From Mucilaginibacter sp. OK268 (GTDB lineage: Bacteria; Bacteroidota; Bacteroidia; Sphingobacteriales; Sphingobacteriaceae), in NCBI RefSeq assembly GCF_900103125.1, contig NZ_FNJV01000004.1:372001-436000 (forward strand): DNA of 64,000 nt, given 5' to 3'. Of this stretch, positions 57,967 to 64,000 are shown in pieces. Positions within the stretch are counted from its first letter, which is position 1, and each line of letters begins with the position of its first letter. Below the pieces are notes generated by a model, which worked only from the letters and a program-made list of their open reading frames with translations, was not told the DNA's origin and searched no databases. The position numbers and the translations under genes were made by a program.

Positions 57967-58389
57967 TTAATAAGCTTGACCATCATCTGCCGCCGAATTA
58001 CCCTGGTAACTAAGTGGGGCTTCCTGCTTTAAAACCGATCTGCTGTCACCTTCAAAATCACTTTTGCGGCCAAGCATGGTGAAATTTTCAGCTACTACTT
58101 CGGTGGTGTATTTTTTAATGCCTTCTTTATCTTCAAATGAACGGGTACGTAGTTTACCTTCAATGTAAACCAGTTTGCCTTTTTGTAAAAATTTGGCTGC
58201 CATTTCGGCCAAACCACGCCACATTACAATGTTATGCCACTCGGTTTGTTCAACTTTACGGCCATCTTTATTAAAGGTTTCAGAAGTAGCTAAAGGGAAA
58301 CTGGTTACTGATACTCCACCCTCTAAAATGCGCACCTCAGGATCTTTGCCCAAATGACCTACAAGTATTACTTTATTAATTCCAGACAT
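57967..58389 (-). CDS. ssb: Single-stranded DNA-binding protein
   Basis: A 140-residue OB-fold protein (NKVILVGHLGKDPEVRILEG; VEQTEWHNIVMWRGLAEMAA; KLVYIEGKLRTRSF). The OB-fold fills about 1-105 and the tail is only 35 residues. It ends DDGQAY and lacks the acidic DDDIPF/DDDLPF tip used by canonical SSBs to recruit partners. mutY lies just upstream in the same direction (24 nt), a gene order conserved in many Bacteroidota. It may be a secondary SSB. Confidence 0.92.
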   Translation of the reverse strand: MSGINKVILVGHLGKDPEVRILEGGVSVTSFPLATSETFNKDGRKVEQTEWHNIVMWRGLAEMAAKFLQKGKLVYIEGKLRTRSFEDKEGIKKYTTEVVAENFTMLGRKSDFEGDSRSVLKQEAPLSYQGNSAADDGQAY

Positions 58390-58413
58390 GCCATAAAATA
58401 ACGAAAAATTCTT

Positions 58414-59463
58414 TTATAAATTAAAAATATTTTTTATTAATATAACTATAGGTTTGGGAAGAGCCAGATTTGGCAGGTTTTCAACAGTGGTGAAAAACCA
58501 GTTGGATTCTAATTTAATGGGCTTAGATTGCGTTTTAATAAGCCGGATATACAAGCGCTGGTGGGTAAGTATATGTTTTTGTACGGGTAAATTATCCGCG
58601 GATAATTTGATGCTGTTGCCAAAAAAATCCTTTACCATCGGCTGATCCATCAATTCCTGGATTGGTAAAAGAGAGGCCGTTTCAACCATCGGAAAGTCGT
58701 ATAAATTGGCCCAGATGTCCTTATCGCCCCTTTTATTCATCAATACGGAGTCACCATCAGTTACTAAAAAATAATTAAAAAAACGTTCGCGCACTTTTAC
58801 CGTCTTTAATTTAACCGGGAGTGAAGCGGTAGCATTGTTCAAAAAAGCAACACAATTCAGGTGTACCGGGCAAATACCGCAAGCCGGATTTTTTGGCTTA
58901 CACAGCATCGCGCCAAACTCCATTATAGCCTGATTATGTAAACCGGGAGTTTTCTTATTAATTAAATTATTGGCAAGCTCCTGGAATGTTTTTTTACCCC
59001 CGGTTGAATTGATCGGTTCATCAATACCAAAATAGCGGGCAAGTACCCGGTAAACATTGCCATCAACAACGGCTTTGGCTTCGTTTGCCGAAAATGAGGA
59101 AATAGCCGCGGCAGTATATTCGCCTATACCTTTTAATTTAATCAGATCATCATAACGCTGAGGGAATTTACCGTTGTACTGTTCCTGTACCAGCCTGGCT
59201 GTTTTAAGCATGTTACGGCCGCGTGAATAATAGCCCAGGCCCTGCCATAGTTTTAATACCTCATCCTCATGGGCTGCAGCAAAACTGCTTACGTTTGGAT
59301 ATTTTTCTACAAAACGATAAAAGTAAGGGAGGCCCTGTTCAACCCGGGTTTGTTGCAGGATGATCTCCGACAGCCAGATCACATAGGCGTCGGTGGTATT
59401 GCGCCAGGGGAGGTCGCGTTTATTTTGAAGATACCATTGCACCAGTTCGTCAGTAAAATTCAT
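58414..59463 (-). CDS. mutY: A/G-specific adenine glycosylase
   Basis: A 349-residue DNA repair enzyme that removes adenine opposite 8-oxoguanine. The catalytic Glu is in IWLSEIILQQTRVEQ (about residue 33), the helix-hairpin-helix is LKGIGEYTAAAISSF, the second catalytic Asp is in VVDGNVYRVLARYF, and the iron-sulfur cluster Cys set is CKPKNPACGICPVHLNC. The C-terminal third is the NUDIX-like domain that reads 8-oxoG (GDKDIWANLYDFPMVE). Full length. It precedes ssb on the same strand and is divergent from HU. Confidence 0.95.
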   Translation of the reverse strand: MNFTDELVQWYLQNKRDLPWRNTTDAYVIWLSEIILQQTRVEQGLPYFYRFVEKYPNVSSFAAAHEDEVLKLWQGLGYYSRGRNMLKTARLVQEQYNGKFPQRYDDLIKLKGIGEYTAAAISSFSANEAKAVVDGNVYRVLARYFGIDEPINSTGGKKTFQELANNLINKKTPGLHNQAIMEFGAMLCKPKNPACGICPVHLNCVAFLNNATASLPVKLKTVKVRERFFNYFLVTDGDSVLMNKRGDKDIWANLYDFPMVETASLLPIQELMDQPMVKDFFGNSIKLSADNLPVQKHILTHQRLYIRLIKTQSKPIKLESNWFFTTVENLPNLALPKPIVILIKNIFNL

Positions 59464-59786
59464 GGCTGTAAAAGTAAGCAGGTCAAAGCTAAAAGGCGAA
59501 TGGCTAAACTGTTTTAAATATCGATCATCAAAAGCCTGCCGGATGTTAAAACGGGTTAACGAAATCAGCGTTATTGTTAATCACATAACGCTGTATTTAG
59601 CCTTTTGATCATTGCTCCTTTACCTTTCATTTTTAACGATTTAGCTTACAATTTGTAACAGAATTGTACGTTTTACCTACTTACGAAAAAAAAACTGTTA
59701 AATATTTCGCTCTTAAAATATAAAGCGATACTTTTGCAACCCCAAAACAGTTAAGTATTTATATATTAAATAAAAGTAAATCAGAT
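59464..59786. promoter_or_regulatory. mutY-HU divergent intergenic region
   Basis: AT-rich 323 bp. A -7 element TACTTTTG at 59729-59736 for HU is the only clear signal; it is 50 nt before the ATG, and no TTG stands at the -33 distance. Nothing else, coding or repeat, was seen. Confidence 0.55.
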
Positions 59787-60080
59787 ATGACTAAGGCAGA
59801 AATTATAACTGAAATCTCATCTAAGACAGGTATAGAGAAAGTAGACGTGCAGGAAACAGTTGAGGCATTTTTTAAAGTAGTGAAAAGCTCAATGGTTGGC
59901 GGCGAGAACGTTTATGTAAGAGGCTTCGGAAGTTTTGTTGTAAAGAAAAGAGCGAAAAAAACAGCCCGCAATATTTCAAAAAATACTGCCATCATTATTC
60001 CAGAGCATTTTGTACCAAGCTTTAAACCAGCTAAAACTTTTGTTGAAAAAGTTAAAACAGGTAACAAAAACAGCAAATAA
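59787..60080 (+). CDS. HU/IHF-family DNA-binding protein
   Basis: A 97-residue histone-like protein. The helical start (TKAEIITEISSKTGIEKVDV) and the DNA-binding arm (ENVYVRGFGSFVVKKRAKKT) are typical, and the tail is rich in Lys. The Pro at the arm tip expected in many HU proteins appears in IIIPEHFVPSFKPAK. HU bends and compacts DNA. It begins a probable operon with a TPR protein, the 29-residue protein and RNase G, since gaps are short (9 and 22 nt). Confidence 0.93.
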   Translation: MTKAEIITEISSKTGIEKVDVQETVEAFFKVVKSSMVGGENVYVRGFGSFVVKKRAKKTARNISKNTAIIIPEHFVPSFKPAKTFVEKVKTGNKNSK

Positions 60081-60089
60081 TTTATAAGC

Positions 60090-60938
60090 ATGAATAAGAA
60101 ACAAATAGCCATTAGTGCAGCCGTAGTTGTGATTATGGGCTATTTGTACTATTTACCTGTTAAAGGTTTAATAAAAGCCAAAGAGACTAAACCAGATAAA
60201 ACAAACGTGATGACAGGGAACCGCAAAGCGGCCACTGCTGTAACGGTTGATATGGTATCTACGACTGCTAAAACCGCAATTGGGGCGGCATTAACAGCAA
60301 AGATAAATGACCTTGAAGGGCAATTAAAAAACGCATCAGGCGCCGACGAACAAAAATTGCAGAAGCAATTGGCCAGTCAGTGGGATGATGTTAACCAGCC
60401 AGCTCCGGCAGCATTTTATTACCAGGCCTTGGCCCGTAAGGAAAACAAGCTGGAAGATTGGTTAAATGCAGGGAATCGTTTTAACGATGCTTACAAACTT
60501 ACACAGGACACTTTAACACAACCAGCATTTGTAACCAATGCGGTTGAAGCTTTTCAAAGTGCCCTTAAATTAAAACCAGAAAGCCTTGTGGGTAAAACAG
60601 GATTAGGTGTTGCTTATGTAAATGGCGGCGCCAGCCCAATGCAAGGTATAGCTTTATTGCTTGAAGTAGTAAAAAAGGATCCGAACAACTGGAACGCAAA
60701 CCTGAATTTAGGAATGTTTGCCATGAAATCGGGCCAGTACGAAAAAGCGGTAGGCAGGTTTAAAACATTAATTGCCCAGAAACAGGAGTTAGAGCCAACT
60801 TTTTATCTGGCCGAAAGCTACAAACAACTGGGCATGAAAAAGGAAGCTATTGATGCTTACCAAAAATGTAAAGAAATGATGCCCGATCCTGTATTCGGGC
60901 AACGGATTGATGAATACATCAAAGAGTTAAAGAATTAA
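60090..60938 (+). CDS. Tetratricopeptide repeat protein with N-terminal anchor
   Basis: A 282-residue protein with one N-terminal membrane anchor (AISAAVVVIMGYLYYLPV), a coiled-coil segment (KINDLEGQLKNASGADEQKL), and at least three TPR-like helical pairs (PAAFYYQALARKENKLEDWL; NWNANLNLGMFAMKSGQYEK; TFYLAESYKQLGMKKEAIDA). TPRs mediate protein binding. Its place between HU and RNase G is common in this phylum, but its partner is not known. It is 9 nt after HU. Confidence 0.88.
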   Translation: MNKKQIAISAAVVVIMGYLYYLPVKGLIKAKETKPDKTNVMTGNRKAATAVTVDMVSTTAKTAIGAALTAKINDLEGQLKNASGADEQKLQKQLASQWDDVNQPAPAAFYYQALARKENKLEDWLNAGNRFNDAYKLTQDTLTQPAFVTNAVEAFQSALKLKPESLVGKTGLGVAYVNGGASPMQGIALLLEVVKKDPNNWNANLNLGMFAMKSGQYEKAVGRFKTLIAQKQELEPTFYLAESYKQLGMKKEAIDAYQKCKEMMPDPVFGQRIDEYIKELKN

Positions 60939-60960
60939 TCACACATTAAAAATTATTATT

Positions 60961-61050
60961 ATGCCGAGCGGTAAAAAACGTAAAAGACACAAAATGGCTA
61001 CCCACAAACGCAAAAAGCGTTTAAGAAAAAACAGACATAAAAAGAAATAA
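60961..61050 (+). CDS. 29-residue AURKAIP1/COX24-type basic mini-protein
   Basis: A 29-residue protein starting MPSGKKRKRHKMATHKRKKR and ending NRHKKK, with about two thirds Lys, Arg or His. This is the AURKAIP1/COX24-domain protein widely found in Bacteroidota, related to mitochondrial mS38 and the mycobacterial ribosomal protein bS22, so it likely binds the small ribosomal subunit. It lies 22 nt after the TPR gene and is too short for routine gene-length cut-offs. Confidence 0.88.
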   Translation: MPSGKKRKRHKMATHKRKKRLRKNRHKKK

Positions 61051-61097
61051 GCTGCTTTTTTTAAAGCAGCTTACCTGCTTTTTTAGGAAGCAGGTAA
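61051..61097 (+). terminator. Tandem hairpins between the mini-protein gene and RNase G
   Basis: GCTGCTTT/AAAGCAGC at 61051-61070, immediately followed by TTACCTGCTT/AAGCAGGTAA at 61071-61097. The two share CTGCTT arms, so alternative pairing is possible. The second lacks a clear T-run, so it may attenuate rather than stop transcription into rng or protect an mRNA end. Confidence 0.6.
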
Positions 61098-61164
61098 CTT
61101 TAGTAGTGTTTTTTACCCACTTATTAACATGCGGTTTTTACCGTTTTAAGAAATGGAGTAGCAG

Positions 61165-62715
61165 TTGATAAAAGAATTAATTATCGATTCATCCCCAAAC
61201 GGGGCTACCATTGCATTATTACAGGACAAACAACTCGTAGAACTTCATAAAGAGCAGGTCAGCAACAATTATACTGTTGGTGATATTTACCTGGGGCGCA
61301 TCAAAAAGATCATGCCCAGTTTAAATGCAGCCTTTGTAGACGTTGGCTACGAGAAGGATGCCTTTTTGCATTATCTTGATCTTGGTCCGCAGGTACAAAG
61401 CCTGCTTAAACTGACCAAACAAGTACGTAGCGGGGGATACCAATCGAAGCTTTTGGACAGCTTTAAGCTGGAAAGTGATATCAATAAGGGAGGAAAGATC
61501 TCGGAGATATTATCAAAAAACCAACTTATACCGGTACAAATAGCTAAGGAACCTATATCAACCAAAGGACCACGTTTAAGTTCTGATCTTTCAATAGCCG
61601 GCCGGTATGTGGTATTGGTACCATTTTCGGAGGCTATCTCTATTTCCAAAAAAATAAAGAGCAATACAGAGCGAAATCGTTTACGGAAGGTTGTTGAAAG
61701 CATTAAGCCAAAGCATTTTGGCGTTATTATCCGTACAGTATCTGAAGGCAAAGGGGTTGATGAATTACAGAAAGACCTGCTTGATCTGATATCTAAATGG
61801 GAATCATTTATAACTAAGCTGCCGTCTGTTGAACCTTCTAAAAAGGTTTTAGGCGAAATTGGGCGTACATCAACTATCCTCAGGGATATATTGAACCCCG
61901 ATTTTCAGCATATTTATGTGAATGATAATGGCATGTTCGAAGAAATTCGGTCATACATCCATGAAATATCGCCTGATATGGAAAGTATAGTCCGCATGCA
62001 TAAGCATAAGGAGCCTATATTTGAGCATTTTGGTGTTGATAAACAGATCAAGGGCGCTTTTGGTAAAACAGTTAACCTTGCCGGTGGCGCTTACCTGGTA
62101 ATTGAACATACAGAGGCATTGCACGTTATTGACGTTAACAGCGGTAACCGCACAGCCAGTAAAGAGAACCAGGAAGAGAATGCCTACCAGGTAAATAAAG
62201 AAGCGGCTAAGGAAATTGCACGCCAGTTACGTTTGCGTGATATGGGCGGTATTGTGGTGATCGATTTTATTGATATGCACAAGCCGCAGAACCGCAAGGA
62301 GCTGTTTGATTATTTGCGTACCGAAATGCAGTACGACAGGGCCAAGCATACCATTTTACCACCGAGTAAATTTGGTTTGGTGCAAATTACCCGCCAGCGC
62401 GTAAGGCCCGAAATGAATATTGTTACCAGCGAAGTGTGCCCAACCTGTAATGGTACTGGTACCATTAGGCCAACCATTTTGCTGATGGATGATATTGAGA
62501 ATAACTTCAATTATATATTGGATGAGCAAAACGAAAAGGGTATTACCCTATGTGTACATCCATATATTGAAGCCTACATTAAAAAAGGCATTTACAACCG
62601 CCAAATGAAGTGGTTTGTTAAATACGGCCAGTGGATCAAGGTTAAAAGCAATCCTGCTTACCAGATCACAGAGTTCCGTTTCTTCTCGTCAAAAGACGAA
62701 GAAATAAAACTGTAA
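61165..62715 (+). CDS. rng: Ribonuclease E/G family endoribonuclease
   Basis: A 516-residue single-strand endoribonuclease for rRNA and mRNA processing. An S1 domain comes first (VGDIYLGRIKKIMPSLNAAF, DVGYEKDAFLHYLDL), the RNase-H-like catalytic part holds VIDVNSGNR and VVIDFIDMHK with the magnesium-binding Asp residues, and CPTCNGTG is the zinc-link motif. The conserved reading starts IKELIIDSSPNG, so the start must be TTG at 61165; the only nearby ATG (61153) is followed two codons later by TAG. A GGAG six bases upstream is one of the few Shine-Dalgarno-like sites in this window. Confidence 0.93.
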   Translation: MIKELIIDSSPNGATIALLQDKQLVELHKEQVSNNYTVGDIYLGRIKKIMPSLNAAFVDVGYEKDAFLHYLDLGPQVQSLLKLTKQVRSGGYQSKLLDSFKLESDINKGGKISEILSKNQLIPVQIAKEPISTKGPRLSSDLSIAGRYVVLVPFSEAISISKKIKSNTERNRLRKVVESIKPKHFGVIIRTVSEGKGVDELQKDLLDLISKWESFITKLPSVEPSKKVLGEIGRTSTILRDILNPDFQHIYVNDNGMFEEIRSYIHEISPDMESIVRMHKHKEPIFEHFGVDKQIKGAFGKTVNLAGGAYLVIEHTEALHVIDVNSGNRTASKENQEENAYQVNKEAAKEIARQLRLRDMGGIVVIDFIDMHKPQNRKELFDYLRTEMQYDRAKHTILPPSKFGLVQITRQRVRPEMNIVTSEVCPTCNGTGTIRPTILLMDDIENNFNYILDEQNEKGITLCVHPYIEAYIKKGIYNRQMKWFVKYGQWIKVKSNPAYQITEFRFFSSKDEEIKL

Positions 62716-62818
62716 AGAGATTGATTTGCAGCTATGCAGATTTCAGGTATGCAGCTATTTTAAATAATAGCTGCATATTTTGTTTATAGGGGTTTGTGGA
62801 ACTCGTTTATCCTAATTA

Positions 62819-63931
62819 TTAATGGACCCTGAATAGCAAACCATAACCCACATAATCAGCTTCGGTGTTGTGAACATATCCTTTAGCCTGCAGTGCCAGG
62901 TAAGGAGTTATAAAGTATTTAAAACCGGCGGTCCAGTATGTTTTTGTTGGGTAGTAACTGTTGTAATGTAAATAATACCCATAGCCGGTCATTAAGGCCA
63001 GTTTACCCAGCCATAGATCGGGCCCGACGGCAATACCAACCCTCCAGCGATCATACGAGGTTCCGTAAGATTGAAAGGTATTCAGGAAGCTTTGTACTGT
63101 ATTGGTTTTATTATAAACAGTGTTATAGTAAACCGCATCAGTGCCTAATTTAATGCTCAATACCGGACTAAATTTGTAATTATAGCCCATGTAAAACCCT
63201 GTTTTATAAAGTCCCTTGTTATCACTTATGGCCCCCCGGCTGCCAACATTAGCGCCAATTTCAAAAAAGTGCTTATTCTCGGGTTGTTGTTCGCGGTCAT
63301 TTACGGGGCCGCTCTGATTAATTTTTTGTACAAGGCCCAGTGTGTAGGCAAACGCATTTATACCATTATTAGGCAGTTTGGTGGCGCCGTTAGAGTAATG
63401 AAAAACCTCAACCCCGGCCTGTATACCAGTTGTATGGGTTATGGGGGTAAATATCTTGAGGCCAGCCTGAGTAGCTAAATTGATATGGCTTCCTATAATA
63501 ACGTTTTGACTGTTGGTTAAATGAGTTTCAGTAGCATACAAAAAACCAAAAGCTGGAGTAAATAATAATTCAGTACGATTTATTTTTAGTAAACCGATCT
63601 CTAACCGGCCCAGTACAGCATAGGTATCGCCAATAATGCCCTTGGTTGCCTGGTCATGGTTTAGTATTACACGGCTCATGTTGCGATAAGAAAATACCGC
63701 GTCAATACTCTTGATATTTAATATCCGGATGTAATCACTTTTATTATTTGCCATATCAAGGTGATAAGCCAGTTCTCCGCCAAATAAAGGACCGGTCAGA
63801 TAGTTTTTCTCTGGCGAAAAAATTTTAATACCTGAGGTGCCGCTTATCTCAATACTATTTCCTGTATCCTGCGCTTTTGCTGAAAAATTGAATAGCATGA
63901 ACCCAATAACAATGGATAAAAATTTATTCAT
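62819..63931 (-). CDS. Acyloxyacyl hydrolase/PagL-like lipid A deacylase
   Basis: A 370-residue outer-membrane beta-barrel protein with a signal peptide (LSIVIGFMLFNFSAKA). The segment H178-Y-S180-N-G-A-T-K-L-P-N-N-G-I-N matches the PagL/acyloxyacyl hydrolase active-site region with catalytic His and Ser. It ends in an aromatic-rich C-terminus (GYGLLFRVH) suited to barrel insertion. PagL-type enzymes remove an acyl chain from lipid A. It is roughly twice the length of PagL, with a second barrel-like half. ATG at 63931 is chosen over TTG at 63940. Confidence 0.85.
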   Translation of the reverse strand: MNKFLSIVIGFMLFNFSAKAQDTGNSIEISGTSGIKIFSPEKNYLTGPLFGGELAYHLDMANNKSDYIRILNIKSIDAVFSYRNMSRVILNHDQATKGIIGDTYAVLGRLEIGLLKINRTELLFTPAFGFLYATETHLTNSQNVIIGSHINLATQAGLKIFTPITHTTGIQAGVEVFHYSNGATKLPNNGINAFAYTLGLVQKINQSGPVNDREQQPENKHFFEIGANVGSRGAISDNKGLYKTGFYMGYNYKFSPVLSIKLGTDAVYYNTVYNKTNTVQSFLNTFQSYGTSYDRWRVGIAVGPDLWLGKLALMTGYGYYLHYNSYYPTKTYWTAGFKYFITPYLALQAKGYVHNTEADYVGYGLLFRVH

Positions 63932-63987
63932 AAAGGTCAATTACAATAGTTAAAGGTACAATTACCGATTATGTTTTAAACTTCGTG

Positions 63988-63995
63988 TACTTTTG
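63988..63995 (+). promoter_or_regulatory. -7 element for a gene beyond the right edge
   Basis: TACTTTTG fits TAnnTTTG on the plus strand, a few bases before the end of the window. The downstream gene is not included. Confidence 0.35.
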
Positions 63996-64000
63996 TTAAG

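Noticed and set aside
1..64000. Prophage, genomic island or antiviral defence system
   Set aside because: No integrase, transposase, phage structural gene, restriction or toxin-antitoxin gene is seen, and coding sequence looks uniform. The CPBP protease lacks defence neighbours.

Overview
The window is ordinary chromosomal sequence from a member of the Bacteroidota, most like the Sphingobacteriaceae (Mucilaginibacter/Pedobacter type). Three things point there: promoters of the TTG-N19-TAnnTTTG form used by the Bacteroidota sigma factor (clearest at 1026-1055 and 25621-25650), near absence of Shine-Dalgarno sequences, and families typical of the phylum (DUF2911, P460, AURKAIP1/COX24 mini-protein, acyloxyacyl hydrolase, DUF2339/DUF3999). 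The genus is inferred from gene content. No prophage, integrase, transposase, CRISPR array, rRNA or tRNA was seen.

Layout. 1-3700: a membrane protein/winged-helix regulator pair and a DCC-thioredoxin/epimerase pair. 3970-7600: the DUF2339/DUF3999 envelope pair. 7760-15150: a serine hydrolase, a GH78-like rhamnosidase, cytochrome P460, a CPBP protease and small unknowns separated by repeat-rich gaps. 15527-25134: a near-complete pentose phosphate operon (polyphosphate-type glucokinase, tkt, rpiA, tal, a HAD phosphatase, gnd, zwf, pgl). 25650-28924: an AraC regulator and an SDR-SDR-Atu4866 operon that share a 17-bp upstream motif. 29022-32144: a GapN-type aldehyde dehydrogenase and an AhpC/AhpD peroxide pair. 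32411-37167: a TetR-TolC-HlyD-EmrB efflux operon. 37420-43057: PIG-L deacetylase, two tiny membrane proteins, a sodium/solute symporter and DUF2911. 43221-52191: RlmI, TerC, an ECF sigma/anti-sigma/adhesin-like operon, a NadR-type kinase, and M28 and M61 peptidases. 52682-63931: a small unknown, a serine hydrolase, an S9 peptidase, a lipoprotein, ssb, mutY, HU, a TPR protein, a 29-residue ribosomal-type protein, RNase G and a PagL-like lipid A deacylase.

How it works together. Glucose phosphorylated by the ROK kinase can run through Zwf, Pgl and Gnd to pentose phosphates and be recycled by Tkt, Tal and RpiA, giving NADPH. The nearby GapN-type dehydrogenase may be a second NADPH source, and the AhpC/AhpD pair a possible consumer of reducing power. 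Many other genes encode secreted or envelope hydrolases, as expected of a polymer-degrading soil or plant-associated bacterium.

The most unusual layer is intergenic. Gaps are filled by several distinct families of hairpin-forming repeats: a 135-160 bp MITE-like family with three copies plus a half copy, a two-hairpin GAGAC element, GTCATCCTGAAC-type palindromes, and AATCAAGAG-type inverted repeats. Four gaps in the pentose phosphate operon carry four different families. Other leads are a probable AraC operator pair, twin TetR palindromes, a palindrome upstream of ahpC, a hidden 41-codon gene coupled to the symporter, paired GTGTTAAAA arrays with exact 20-bp spacing, and a possible structured RNA near 53014-53170.
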